Shown: positions 9,314-18,176, counted from the stretch's first letter. The stretch: 64,000 bases of DNA from Candidatus Fredericiella danica (GCA_016713335.1 JADJPH010000009.1:117828-181827); one strand, 5' to 3'. Notes: a model not told the origin generated them from the sequence alone. A program made the numbers and translations.

Positions 9314-10147
9314 TCAGTTCACCCGTTGCCAGCGCAAGAGACGGCGTTCGAGGGTCATGACGCCGATATATAACAGTTGAGCGATCAGCACCAGGCAGAT
9401 GATGGCGACAAACATCAGCGGTGTATCCAGCACACCGCGCGCCAGGTTGATCATAAAGCCCAGCCCGACGTCGGCGCCCATGAATTCACCAACGACGGCG
9501 CCGACGACGGCGAGGGTGACGCTGAGTTTGAGCCCACCAAAGATCATCGGCAGGGCCGAAGGGAGTTCGAGCTTCCAGAATAGTTGGCCGCGCGAGGCGC
9601 GCAGGCTGAGCATCAGGTCCCGCAGATCGGGGTCAACGCTGCGAATGCCGACGATCGTGGCGATGAGCGTTGGGAAGAAGGTGATCAGGGCGGTCACAAC
9701 GACCTTGCTGGGCAAGCCGCTGCCAAGCCAGATCACGATCAGCGGGGCAATCGCCACGATGGGGACGCTTTGGCTGGCGACGATGTAGGGCGCGGCCACT
9801 TGCTCCAGCGGGCGACTCTTGCCTAGCAGGTATCCGAGCAAGAAGGCGGTGCTCAGCCCAACGAAGAGTCCCAGCACAATTTCGATGAGCGTTGCCTGGA
9901 GGTGGCGCAATAAAGAGCCATCGGCGAGCACGTCGCCAAATCTACCCAGCACAGCGTAAGGAGAGGGCAGGATGAAAGCAGGGTATTGCTGCCACTCGAC
10001 AAGCCCCGCCCACAAGAGTACGGCGACGCCAAGTACGACGGGTGCGAGCAATTGCGCGCGATGGCGGACAACCCAACTGTCGTGATGATGTCGATCCTGC
10101 GAAAAACTTGTTCCCCGCATCGGCGTTCGCTGTGTCTCGTAAGCCAT
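9314..10147 (-). CDS. ribX: ABC importer permease (RibX-like)
   Basis: Inner-membrane permease of the importer, 277 residues. A 30-residue polar N-terminus precedes a first helix (LLAPVVLGVAVLLWAGLVE) and about five more. The ABC permease coupling loop, normally EAA---G, reads SLRASRGQLFWKLELPSALP near residue 180, as in SsuC/ThiX-type permeases. It is the first gene after the FMN riboswitch, with the binding protein and ATPase following on the same strand at short spacing, so all three should be made from one riboswitch-controlled transcript. Confidence 0.82.
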   Translation of the reverse strand: MAYETQRTPMRGTSFSQDRHHHDSWVVRHRAQLLAPVVLGVAVLLWAGLVEWQQYPAFILPSPYAVLGRFGDVLADGSLLRHLQATLIEIVLGLFVGLSTAFLLGYLLGKSRPLEQVAAPYIVASQSVPIVAIAPLIVIWLGSGLPSKVVVTALITFFPTLIATIVGIRSVDPDLRDLMLSLRASRGQLFWKLELPSALPMIFGGLKLSVTLAVVGAVVGEFMGADVGLGFMINLARGVLDTPLMFVAIICLVLIAQLLYIGVMTLERRLLRWQRVN

Positions 10148-10192
10148 CGTTTACCCCCCATCGGTCCCACGATGTCATCGGGAAATAAGGAC

Positions 10193-10224
10193 CAAAAAAA
10201 GCCCGAAGCAACCAGTGCTTCGGG
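10193..10224 (-). terminator. Leader terminator next to riboflavin operon
   Basis: A perfect 9-base-pair stem, CCCGAAGCA with TGCTTCGGG (10202-10224), is followed on the minus strand by C and seven T residues, 45 bases before the permease start. In an FMN riboswitch leader this would be the ligand-controlled stop. It is about 180 bases from the aptamer end, which is long, so the closer hairpin at 10327-10360 may share the task. Confidence 0.85.
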
Positions 10225-10315
10225 ACAGGGGCGCAACCCATTGGATGAATACGCGATGCGGCGGTTTTTGCCGGCATGCGCGTCACGCCTGGAGATGGCG
10301 GACGCCTTCGCTTCA

Positions 10316-10360
10316 AAAATGCAAAACCCTGAAACCGCCATTGGGGTGGCTGCTTCAGGG
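10316..10360 (-). terminator. First leader terminator candidate after FMN aptamer
   Basis: CCCTGAA pairs with TTCAGGG, extended by GCCA/TGGC, at 10327-10360. It is followed on the minus strand by TTTTGCATTTTT. It lies about 45 bases downstream of the aptamer and is the better-placed of the two terminators for riboswitch control. Confidence 0.6.
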
Positions 10361-10405
10361 CCAGATTCGAAGAGACGATCGCCATCAGGCGATGCATCAC
10401 ACGAT

Positions 10406-10577
10406 TGCCTTCTTTCATCCGGACTATACCGTCGGCGGCGGAATTCCAGCACTATCTGGTCACCGCACTCATGCCGATCTACCACGAAGGTGGATCAACT
10501 CGCGGGCTTACCGGCTGTGACGCCGGCTTACCGCCGATCGGGAATTGGGAATGTTGTTCCCTCACCCTGCCCCGAAG
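10406..10577 (-). ncRNA. FMN riboswitch (RFN element)
   Basis: On the minus strand the element opens CTTCGGGGCAGGGTGA, carries ATTCCCGATCGGCGGTAAG and CCCGCGAG, and closes with GACGGTATAGTCCGGATGAA followed by AGAAGG. These are the conserved blocks of the RFN aptamer in order, including the outer stem CTTC/GAAG. It binds flavin mononucleotide and reduces expression of riboflavin supply genes when FMN is plentiful. Downstream lie two terminator hairpins and then the ribX-ribY-ATPase operon, which is the main reason for assigning riboflavin as the substrate. Confidence 0.93.
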
Positions 10578-10692
10578 GTCGATGTTCAATTGAGGTTTAC
10601 TATAGTTGATCCGGCAATTGGCGTCAAGTAACGGGGCTTACCGCATACCTGCGCTTCTCAATTTTGGGAACTTTGAACCCTAGGGGATGTAA

Positions 10693-10711
10693 TAGCACGC
10701 TGTCCGTGCTA
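10693..10711. promoter_or_regulatory. Palindromic operator candidate upstream of higA-like pair
   Basis: TAGCACG-CTGTC-CGTGCTA is a 7-base perfect inverted repeat ending 27 bases before the first antitoxin start, next to the AT-rich GATATATTC that could serve as a -10. HigA proteins repress their own promoters through such palindromes, so autoregulation is likely but inferred. Confidence 0.5.
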
Positions 10712-10738
10712 CGATATATTCATTCGTGAGGCAACATC

Positions 10739-11068
10739 ATGAGTTTTCGCATGCCAACACACCGCGCGCCGACGCATCCCGGCGTAATCCTGCTGGAGGA
10801 ATTCTTGGAGCCAATGGGCATTTCGCAGAAGCAGTTGGCCGACGGCATCATGGTCCCTTATCAGCGTATTAACGACATCATCCGCGGCCGGCGCGGCATC
10901 ACGCCGGCTACCGCGCTGCGGCTAGTAAAGTTTTTTGATACGACGCCAGAATTGTGGCTGAATCTGCAGCTTCGCTGTGACCTGTACCAGTCTCAGCGCG
11001 ATGAAGGACCTGCATTGAAATCAATCAAGCCCTGGCAGGCGCAGGAACAGCCCGCGTCTGCCGACTAG
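10739..11068 (+). CDS. higA: HigA-family antitoxin, first of two
   Basis: A 109-residue helix-turn-helix protein of the HigA (VapI) family. The opening HPGVILLEEFLEPMGISQKQ and the later RRGITPATALRLVKFFDTTP and ELWLNLQLRCDLY are the family's conserved blocks. It would normally neutralise a HigB mRNA-cleaving toxin and repress its operon. GAGG lies seven bases upstream of the ATG. No HigB-like gene (about 90 residues, usually directly upstream) is present here: the 590 bases upstream are the riboswitch leader and promoter. A second antitoxin follows, so this pair is an orphan or acts on toxins elsewhere. Confidence 0.85.
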   Translation: MSFRMPTHRAPTHPGVILLEEFLEPMGISQKQLADGIMVPYQRINDIIRGRRGITPATALRLVKFFDTTPELWLNLQLRCDLYQSQRDEGPALKSIKPWQAQEQPASAD

Positions 11069-11097
11069 AAAAACGAGTTTTGAAGTTGGCTAACCAG

Positions 11098-11388
11098 ATG
11101 AATATGTACGACCCTCCTCATCCTGGAGAAATCATCAAAGGGTTATGGCTTGACCCGATGGGCGCAAGCATCACCGATGCTGCGCACGCGATGGGCGTGA
11201 GCCGCAAGACGCTGTCGAAAATCGTGAATGGGCGTGGTCGCGTGACACCTGAGATTGCGCTGCGCCTGTCGATCACGCTGGGGAGCAGTCCAGAAAGCTG
11301 GCTCGGACATCAAGCGGCCTTTGACTTATGGCATCTTGAGCAACATCGGGGCGAATTGCATGCACTGCCACTCGTAACGCCGGCGTAG
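11098..11388 (+). CDS. HigA-family antitoxin, second of two
   Basis: A 96-residue HigA-type protein with PPHPGEIIKGLWLDPMG, the helix-turn-helix ITDAAHAMGVSRKTLSKIVN and the tail PESWLGHQAAFDLW. It belongs to the same family as its upstream neighbour but is divergent, so this is not a recent duplication. The start is taken at ATG 11098; a TTG at 11080 would add six residues. Spacing to the first gene is 29 bases, and the two are probably cotranscribed. No toxin follows: the next bases hold a repeat and then a gene on the opposite strand. Confidence 0.8.
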   Translation: MNMYDPPHPGEIIKGLWLDPMGASITDAAHAMGVSRKTLSKIVNGRGRVTPEIALRLSITLGSSPESWLGHQAAFDLWHLEQHRGELHALPLVTPA

Positions 11389-11392
11389 ACTG

Positions 11393-11565
11393 CTAAGGAC
11401 CAAACCCTCCCGCCAAGCCGCAAAGACGCAAAGGAACAACGAGAGAAATTCTCCCGCAGGGACGCTCCACCCAGCCACCGCATCTTCCCTTCCTCCGGCT
11501 CTCCGCCCCGTCTGCGTTGATCGTTTTTCCCCGGCTTCCCATTGGCAGGTGGCTGTGGTCCTTAG
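11393..11565. repeat. 173-base intergenic element with 10-base inverted ends
   Basis: CTAAGGACCA (11393-11402) and its exact reverse complement (11556-11565) flank a non-coding stretch containing CCGCCAAGCCGCAAAGACGC, CTCCCGCAGGGACGC and TCTGCGTTGATCGTTTTT. The first two motifs recur in the array at 35996-36285, and the last recurs near 22820. It looks like one member of a dispersed intergenic repeat family, possibly MITE-like. Confidence 0.5.
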
Positions 11566-11620
11566 CTTGATGCGTATGGGTTGCAAACCGCACGTGGGGG
11601 TGGCGGTGGAAACCTGGTCG

Positions 11621-12580
11621 CTAAGGGATGGCGGCCTGGGATTCCACGATGTTGGCGATCGTGGCGGTGGTGATTTCGACGTAGCGCGGGCGGGTTGGTT
11701 CACGTTGTTTGACGTCCAGATAACCGCCGCGGCCGGTGTGACCCATGCCGGGCATGGGAATCACCGTCACATGGCCGGCGCGTAGGGCGCGATTCCAGGC
11801 GGAGGCACGGTACCACGGCCATCGGCTTGGCATCAGAAAACGCCAGATCTGAGCCCGGTCCTTGTCCCCCACGAGGTGGTAGACGTGGTCTGCCATCAGC
11901 AGACCAGGATCGCTGCTGAAAATTCCACCCAAGGAAATCACATAAATCGGGGCCGCGATCCACTCGCGGAGGTAGGTGACCGCGCCCACCGCCATTTGGG
12001 CCGCACCGCTGTAGCCGATCACGTAGACCGGGCTGTCACTCTGCGGGTCGTAGCCGTAGCGAAGCAGGGTGTCGAGGAAGATCTCGGCGACGCCCTGGTT
12101 GTACATGGGGGCATAGCGCCGGTCGACCGCAATGCCGACCTGAAACAGGTTGCGAACGTTGATCAGGTAGCCCAGCAAGGCCGGGCCGGTGCGTTTGCGC
12201 GCCAATGCCCATTGCCAGAGCCGGGCAAACACCGGCTGGCGGGTGAGCGCGAGGTTGTTGACGGAATAGGGGAAGATGTCATCGATGACCACGGCCTGGG
12301 GAAGGTCAACCGCCAACAGCCGCAGGAACTCCTGTTCGCGAAAGCTGTAGGTGTAGCCTGAAACTCGCCCGATCCCGGACAGAAAGAGCACAAACGCCTT
12401 TGCGTCTGGATGGGGGCAGCGCACGGGGCCATCGGCAGGAATGTTGTCGTTGTAAATCTTGTCGCCAAACCAGCCGGCCCACCAGCCAAGGGTTTCGAAC
12501 GGTGAGAGTGCGGCCCAGATCAGGAACGCCATCACCATGGCGAGTGGGATCAATAGGATGTCAGCTGGGCCGGTGAACAT
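11621..12580 (-). CDS. Membrane-anchored alpha/beta-hydrolase-like protein
   Basis: A 319-residue protein, unrecognised by name. Residues 5-28 form a membrane helix. The soluble part contains AFVLFLSGIGR (possible oxyanion strand), the nucleophile-elbow-like GYSGAAQMA, a later Asp-rich strand (HLVGDKDR) and GMGHTGRGGYLD near the end. This order (Ser, Asp, His) fits an alpha/beta hydrolase with an active site facing the cytoplasm or outside, depending on topology. The frame is intact. Its start overlaps the end of the Yip1-like gene upstream. Substrate unknown. Confidence 0.6.
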   Translation of the reverse strand: MFTGPADILLIPLAMVMAFLIWAALSPFETLGWWAGWFGDKIYNDNIPADGPVRCPHPDAKAFVLFLSGIGRVSGYTYSFREQEFLRLLAVDLPQAVVIDDIFPYSVNNLALTRQPVFARLWQWALARKRTGPALLGYLINVRNLFQVGIAVDRRYAPMYNQGVAEIFLDTLLRYGYDPQSDSPVYVIGYSGAAQMAVGAVTYLREWIAAPIYVISLGGIFSSDPGLLMADHVYHLVGDKDRAQIWRFLMPSRWPWYRASAWNRALRAGHVTVIPMPGMGHTGRGGYLDVKQREPTRPRYVEITTATIANIVESQAAIP

Positions 12581-13296
12581 GGGCCACCTCCCCGTCGACC
12601 GGTCCGTTTGGCAACGGCATGGTGTGCGGATCGTTGCCCCAACGCTCCGATTGCAGATACCGGGTTGGCCGGTTGTGTCTGCGCAGGCGGCAGATCCTTG
12701 GGCTCATGCGCCAGGCGCACCCCGGCGGCTTTCGCCTCAAGCCAGTGTTGCCATTGCAGGAATGGCCGGCCGATGGTGACGCGAGTGCTTGGAGCAGCAG
12801 CCATCCGCCTGCGGCAATGACGACGGCCTCCCAGGTTTCCAGCCCCAGCCCGACGCGCACGGCGAGGATGACGGCTAGCATACTCCACAGGGAAAGCACT
12901 ACCTGAATGAGGACGCCGATAAACGGCGCCAGTTCCAAGAATGCAAGCACTTGTGGGGCATACGCCAACCCGACGGCACTGGCGACCGCAACGGGCGCAG
13001 CAGTGGCGCCAAAGAACAATGTCCCGGCGATCCAGACCGTAGACGTCCAAATGAGATAGCCGAACAGATGATTAATTGCTCCAATGAGAGCGCCAGGCCA
13101 AAGCGCGCCGGTTGGATGCGGTTGATGAACAAGACCACACTCTGCCCCAACGATTCCGAGAGTCCAGCCAGAAAACGACAGACATGGCCACTGCAAGCCC
13201 GCCCGGCACAACCTGGATGAGCGCATAGATATCGGGATCCAGGCGCATCGCCATGATCATCGTGGTCAGAAATGAGGGAAGCTCGACAGTCGGCAT
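12550..13296 (-). CDS. Yip1-family membrane protein (several frameshifts)
   Basis: Joined from three frames: MPTVELPSFLTTMIMAMRL and a first helix, then FINRIQPARFGLAL, then LIGAINHLFGYLIWTSTVWI and four further helices. The last frame contributes RVTIGRPFLQWQHWLEAKA. The layout of a short soluble start followed by five to six helices resembles bacterial YIP1-domain proteins. Breaks lie near 13170, 13085 and 12791, each explainable by one base. The function of bacterial Yip1-like proteins is not established. The gene overlaps the hydrolase-like gene by about 30 bases, so they probably form one unit. Confidence 0.55.
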
Positions 13297-13378
13297 AAAG
13301 CGATTATACATCCGGTAGTTTCCGGCGCTAAGCACTATGGTTCATACACTCTGCGATGCTAGCCGCTGCCAGTCGATA

Positions 13379-13408
13379 TTGCACGGCGCGCGCGGCATCG
13401 ATTATACT
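13379..13408 (+). promoter_or_regulatory. Sigma-70-type promoter of the CapA-like gene
   Basis: TTGCAC (13379-13384), an 18-base spacer and TATACT (13403-13408) lie 72 bases upstream of the CapA-like start, in the otherwise empty gap between divergent genes. Confidence 0.5.
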
Positions 13409-13480
13409 GCCTGCGGCATGGCGCAGCGCTGTGCAAAGCGGTGGAGGGCCTGCCACCCGTCAATCCAAAGAGTATAAGGC

Positions 13481-15255
13481 ATGCCTCGCACTCGCCATCA
13501 AAATTCACTTCTGCTCGTTCTCAGCGCAGCTATGATCTGTGCAGGCTTGGGCCTGGCCATCTGGGCCTTGTCCCATCTGCCGGCTGGCGCCCGTGACGAT
13601 ACTCCCGCTGCCGCGAATCTGCCTACACCCGCCACGTCTGCCGTTGTTGATGCGCGCGGGTGCGACGCTGGCCGAAAGGGCAACCCGACCGCAGACCGCC
13701 GGAGTTGACCGTGTAAGCAGGGCTGCTGTTGCCGCCACGCCCGCCCCTATGGCCGCGGTTGACCTGGGTGATGCCCCAGTTGCCCTGCTTGCGGAATCTG
13801 AGCGGGCGGGAGTAAAAAACAAAATATCCGTTACTACTACAGCATCATCCGATCCGGCGGTCGTGCTGTCCCTAAAGCCTTCCGATGGCGACCCTCTGTA
13901 TCAGTATACGTTTGTGGCCGCAACACGGTTTGACACTGTGTCGCCGCAGATCACGCTTGCAAACCTCCGGCGCAGTTGGTCGACTACGACGCCAACGTAT
14001 ACGCAGGTCGTTGTCCTCAGTGACACACTGCCGGCGCTCGTGCAAGTGCTCGGCAACGCCGGTCGTGCCGTGCGCGGCCATGCGACGCTGACCGATGTCG
14101 TGGACGCGGCCTGGCAGGATCGTACTACGCTTGCCCTGGTCCCCTTTGACCAATTGAATCCTCGCCTGGTCGTGCTGGCGGTCGATGGCCAGAATCCGGT
14201 CGAGAATGCAAATTATTTTGACCCGGCGCGTTATCCGCTGGTTGCGACGATCTATGGCAACGTGGCCGGCCGTGGCGCAATGCAGAACGAACTCGGTGCA
14301 CAACTGATGGCGGCGTTGCCCACTGGCAATCGCGATCCGGACAAACTCACCGTACTGGCGATGACCGGGGTCACTGCGATGACCCGGCAGATGGCGGTGC
14401 AAATGGACCGGTTTGGCGCAGGTTGGCCGGCGGCGGTGGTTGGCCCAGAACTCGCCAGCGCGGACATCACGGCTGTGAGCAATGAGGTCCCGTTCGTGGA
14501 AGGATGTGTTCCCAACATCGACCCTGAGAATTTTAACTTCTGTTCGAAGCCGGAGTATATGCAGGCGCTGACCGACGCAGGCGTTGACATTATTGGGCTT
14601 ACCGGCAACCATCAGAATGACTTCGGGCGTGAAAACGCGCGTAAGTCGATCGCGCTGCATGAGGATGCCGGTTTGCCGCTTTATGGTGGCGGGTTGAATC
14701 TGGAGGCGGCTTTCAAACCGTTGATCCTAGAGCACAACGGCAACCGCCTGGCTTTTCTCGGCGCCAACAGCTACGGCCCCAAAATGGCATGGGCTACGGA
14801 TTCGGAGCCGGGCAGTGCGCCCTTTGATCTGAACATCATGTCGGCCACGATTCCGAAACCTGAAGGAGAAGGGGCTGGCGGATGTCGTGCTGGCGGAACT
14901 CCAGTATCAGGAGAGTTACGACACTACGCCACTGGCCGACCAACGCCAGGATTTTAAGGCGCTCACGCGGGCGGGCGCCGATATCGTGACCGGGGTGCAA
15001 AGCCATGTGCCGCAGGGAATGGAGTTCCTGGATGACCGGCTGATTTTGTACGGGCTAGGAAACCTGTATTTTGATCAGATGTGGGATCAGGCGACCCGCG
15101 AAGGATTGGTCGTCAAGCACACGTTTTATGATGGCCGCCACATCAGCACACAAGTGCTCACTACCCTGTTATATGACTACGGTCAGCCGCGCTGGTCAAC
15201 GCCGGCGCAGCGGGCCACGCTCCTCGACCGCGTTTTTGCGGCGAGTTACTGGTAA
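13481..15255 (+). CDS. CapA-family secreted metallophosphoesterase (two frameshifts)
   Basis: The N-terminus has a single membrane helix (LLLVLSAAMICAGLGLAIWA), then a Pro/Ala-rich spacer and a 200-residue domain of unclear type. The CapA/PgsA-type phosphoesterase core follows: VLAMTGVTAMTR, LTGNHQNDFG (metal-binding GNHxND), and in the last frame VTGVQSHVPQGMEFL and ILYGLGNLYFD. Breaks occur near 13655 and 14865, and the parts join to about 590 residues. CapA-family proteins act in polyglutamate or capsule work; here the helix would anchor the enzyme outside the cell. It stands alone, followed by the thioredoxin gene 117 bases later. Confidence 0.75.
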
Positions 15256-15372
15256 CCGGGCGCAGGTTTGCCCGTCGCATTGGTTCACGTTATACTACCC
15301 ATTCGCGCCCATTGGACTTTGTTCCATTGCGCATTGAACTTGGAAACCAATCATCGTGTCACGAGGTTGAAC

Positions 15373-16167
15373 ATGGCAAGTAGTTCCGAAAACAAGACGT
15401 CGACCCCATCCAACACCAGTACAAAGAAGAGTGCGCCCACCTCTTCAAGTTCCAAAAGCACGGGCACGAAGCCGGCAAGTAAGTCGTCGGGTTCGGGCTT
15501 CATCAACAGCTCCAACATCGGTCTTTGGCTCATTGGTGCGAGCGTTTTGATCGTGGCGCTCGTGGTGGGCTTTATCGTGTTTAACGAAAACCGTGTGAAG
15601 TCTGCACCGGTTGCTCAGCCGGATGTACCTGCCGAGTGGATCAGTGGACGAACTCTGGGCAGCCCGGATGCGCCCGTCGTGGTCAGGCTCTTTGAGGATT
15701 TCCTGTGCCCTACGTGCCAGACGTTTTCCACCACTGTGAAACCCACGTTGATCGAGCAATACGTCAAGCCGGGCACGGTGCGGTTGGAATACAATTACTT
15801 CCCGCTGCAGCAACATGATCCGGGCGCTACGATGACGGCGCTGGCGACCGAGTGTGCGGTGGATCAAGGCTATTTCTGGCCCTATCATGACAAGGTGTTC
15901 CAGATGGCCACCGTTGACCAACAGGCGGCAGTGCAATTTGATGACCTGGTCGGTTATGCACAGGGCATGGGGTTAAATGGCGACCAGTTCCGCGCCTGCT
16001 TGAGCAGCCAACAGCACAAGGACATCGTTGCCGCCGGGTTATCCGAGGCGAGCCAGCTGAATCTTCCCGGCACGCCTTCGATCATTGTGAATGGCCAGAT
16101 GGTGGGTGACTCCAGCCTGGCCACGGTCAAGGCGGCGATCGACGCAGCCGTCGCCGCGGCACAGTAG
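15373..16167 (+). CDS. Membrane-anchored DsbA/BdbD-like thiol oxidase
   Basis: Introduces disulfides into secreted proteins. A 45-residue Ser/Thr/Lys-rich cytoplasmic N-terminus precedes one membrane helix (about 49-70), then a thioredoxin-fold domain with the active site C112-P-T-C115 in VRLFEDFLCPTCQTFSTTV and the cis-Pro loop LPGTPSIIVNG. The length of 264 suits BdbD-type proteins. The start at ATG 15373 is used; longer in-frame reads have no support. The next gene, 65 bases on, encodes the DsbB-like partner that would reoxidise it. Confidence 0.88.
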   Translation: MASSSENKTSTPSNTSTKKSAPTSSSSKSTGTKPASKSSGSGFINSSNIGLWLIGASVLIVALVVGFIVFNENRVKSAPVAQPDVPAEWISGRTLGSPDAPVVVRLFEDFLCPTCQTFSTTVKPTLIEQYVKPGTVRLEYNYFPLQQHDPGATMTALATECAVDQGYFWPYHDKVFQMATVDQQAAVQFDDLVGYAQGMGLNGDQFRACLSSQQHKDIVAAGLSEASQLNLPGTPSIIVNGQMVGDSSLATVKAAIDAAVAAAQ

Positions 16168-16231
16168 ACTCCAGCAACGTGCCCGGCGGTGTAACCGAGC
16201 CGCTGGGCCGATTTCTTCCTTGGCGCTTCTA

Positions 16232-17146
16232 ATGTCACGTGTATCAGATTGGCTCAATCGCAATAGTATGTTGATAGCACTGGCGGCCGCGTGGATTGCC
16301 ACGCTGGGCAGCCTGTATTTCAGCGAAGTGCGTGGCTACATCCCGTGCACGCTCTGCTGGTATCAGCGCATTCTGATGTATCCCCTGGCTGGGTTTATTT
16401 TCATTGGCCTGGTGCGCCGCGACTGGAATCTGCCTTACTACGTCCTGCCGTTTTCGGTGCTGGGCATCTTTGTTTCGACCTACCATTACCTGCTTGAAAA
16501 GACCAGTCTTTTTGATGCCAACACGGTCTGCAAGCAGGGCGCCCTTTGCACCACGCAGTGGATCAATTGGTTTGGGTTTGTGACGATTCCATTCCTGGCG
16601 TTGATGGGGTTTTTGATCATCACCATCATGAGCATTATTGCCCTGGTGCAGCAGCAGCCCAGCCTCGAAGACGCTGAGGGTGAACCGGTGCGTATGCCGT
16701 GGCTCAAGGTCAGTGGAACCGTTGTGGCCATCTTGGCCGTTTTTGCAGTGTTGTTTATCACGGGCACGACCGATGCGTCGGCAGAGCAGGGTAGCGCAGC
16801 AACAACCAGTGCGTTCCCGATGGCCAGTGTGACGCCGGGACCACTCCAGGCGGTCAGTTCGGATGCAACGGTTGCCCGTGGCAAGGATCTTTATTATCAA
16901 GTGGCCTGTGCGGCATGCCATGGCATGAATGCCGAGGGTGTGCCCACCCTTGGAAATGCGTTGGCGAAATCAGAATTCATCACGGGGAAAAGCGATGCCG
17001 ATCTGCTTGCGTTCTTGCGTGCAGGTCGTGACGCAAGCAGCCCGGACAACACGACCGGCGTCACGATGCCGCCAAGCGGTGGCAGACCGGATCTCAGTGA
17101 CGATGATATGTTGGCGGTCATTGCTTACCTGCGCACAATGCAATAA
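16232..17146 (+). CDS. DsbB/BdbC-like quinone reductase fused to cytochrome c domain
   Basis: A 304-residue protein in one unbroken frame. Residues 10-140 form the four-helix DsbB/BdbC unit with cysteine pairs C39-x-x-C42 (IPCTLCWYQR) and C100/C106. A fifth helix (about 163-178) is followed by a 35-residue Ala/Ser/Thr linker and a C-terminal class I cytochrome c domain with the haem motif CAACH (226-230) and a likely axial Met279 in TGVTMPPSGG. DsbB normally passes electrons from DsbA to quinone; a haem domain on the outer face could pass them to a c-type electron acceptor instead. The fusion is seen; its electron path is inference. DsbA-like partner directly upstream. Confidence 0.85.
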   Translation: MSRVSDWLNRNSMLIALAAAWIATLGSLYFSEVRGYIPCTLCWYQRILMYPLAGFIFIGLVRRDWNLPYYVLPFSVLGIFVSTYHYLLEKTSLFDANTVCKQGALCTTQWINWFGFVTIPFLALMGFLIITIMSIIALVQQQPSLEDAEGEPVRMPWLKVSGTVVAILAVFAVLFITGTTDASAEQGSAATTSAFPMASVTPGPLQAVSSDATVARGKDLYYQVACAACHGMNAEGVPTLGNALAKSEFITGKSDADLLAFLRAGRDASSPDNTTGVTMPPSGGRPDLSDDDMLAVIAYLRTMQ

Positions 17147-17160
17147 CGAGTGAAATACGC

Positions 17161-18021
17161 ATGAGGTTGTTGGTCGAAACGCGCCGTAGCCCGGCGTTGG
17201 CAGGACAAATCTGGCATGTCACCGTGAGCAGCCTGCTCCTTGTGTTGGCATTTGCCGTATTGTCGGCGCGCCCTGCGCTGGCGCAGGACAGTTCCGGCGT
17301 CAGTTCGCCTGCACCGGGTGCGACGATCAGTGGCGATGTGCCCATCCTGGGCACGGCAGTGATCGAGCCGTTTCAGAAATACGAAGTGGCGTACAAGCAG
17401 GAGCCCAGCGGCGACGACGCCTTCATCTATTTTGCAGGCGGTACGGCCCCGGTGATCAATGGGCAGTTGGGCGTATGGTCGGCGGGCGGTCTGCCGCCCG
17501 GCACCTATACGATCCGGCTGCGCGTGGTCAAAGCCGATGGCAACTATGCGGAGTTCTTTGCGCCAAATTTGACCGTCAATCAGAACGCGGCGCCAATTCA
17601 GCTTGCGACGGCAACGCCGGCCGAATCGCCTACGCCGACTCCGACCTTTACACCGGCGCCACAGCCGACGCCTGTGTTGGGGCAGGTGGCGCAGCCACAG
17701 GTGGAAGGCGATGTGGCGCCGACGCCCACCCCGCTCACTGCGCCGCAGGCAAATGCCTCGCAGCCGGAAGCACAGAGCGGCGAGGGGGGGGCATTGCCCT
17801 CCGCGACGCCGTTGGGGAGTCTTGCCGCGGCGGTGCAGTCGCAATCGAATGTCGGCGGCGGTGGCGGCGTCACACGCGAACTTGGGGAGGCCCTCGCCTT
17901 GGAGCGGCTCCGCACCCAGTTTATGAATGGTATCCGCATTGCGGCTGCAATCTTCATTGGCTTTGGCGCCCTGATTCTGGGCAAGCGGCTGTTTGAGTGG
18001 GTGTGGCGGAAGTACGGGTAG
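17161..18021 (+). CDS. Secreted protein tethered by C-terminal helix, Pro/Thr-rich stalk
   Basis: A 286-residue surface protein, not recognised as a named family. A signal peptide ends at about ARPALAQ. An Ig-like beta domain follows (SPAPGATISGDVPILGTAVI and later LPPGTYTIRLRVVKADGNY), then a stalk of repeated TPTPTF/PQPTPV from about 150 to 230, a Gly run, and a membrane helix near 258-275 with a basic end. It begins 14 bases after the DsbB-cytochrome c stop, so it is probably part of the same transcript. A role near the thiol-oxidation machinery is only suggested by position. Confidence 0.65.
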   Translation: MRLLVETRRSPALAGQIWHVTVSSLLLVLAFAVLSARPALAQDSSGVSSPAPGATISGDVPILGTAVIEPFQKYEVAYKQEPSGDDAFIYFAGGTAPVINGQLGVWSAGGLPPGTYTIRLRVVKADGNYAEFFAPNLTVNQNAAPIQLATATPAESPTPTPTFTPAPQPTPVLGQVAQPQVEGDVAPTPTPLTAPQANASQPEAQSGEGGALPSATPLGSLAAAVQSQSNVGGGGGVTRELGEALALERLRTQFMNGIRIAAAIFIGFGALILGKRLFEWVWRKYG

Positions 18022-18057
18022 CGTATATCTCGTCGCTTGAGTTTTTGAAGCGCTTGC

Positions 18058-18095
18058 GACGAATTACGAATTACGAATTACGTGATACGTGATAC
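18058..18095. repeat. Short word-like tandem repeats
   Basis: ACGAATT is repeated three times, followed by two copies of ACGTGAT. A similar CGTATCACGTGTTG pattern is at 3340-3390. Non-coding, between the tethered surface protein and pth. Confidence 0.6.
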
Positions 18096-18176
18096 AGTTG
18101 AATACAGTCCTGGTGCGATAGCGGGGGTGAGAACGAACCCACCGTTATTTCGCGCCTTTTTGCATTGGATTTGTCG

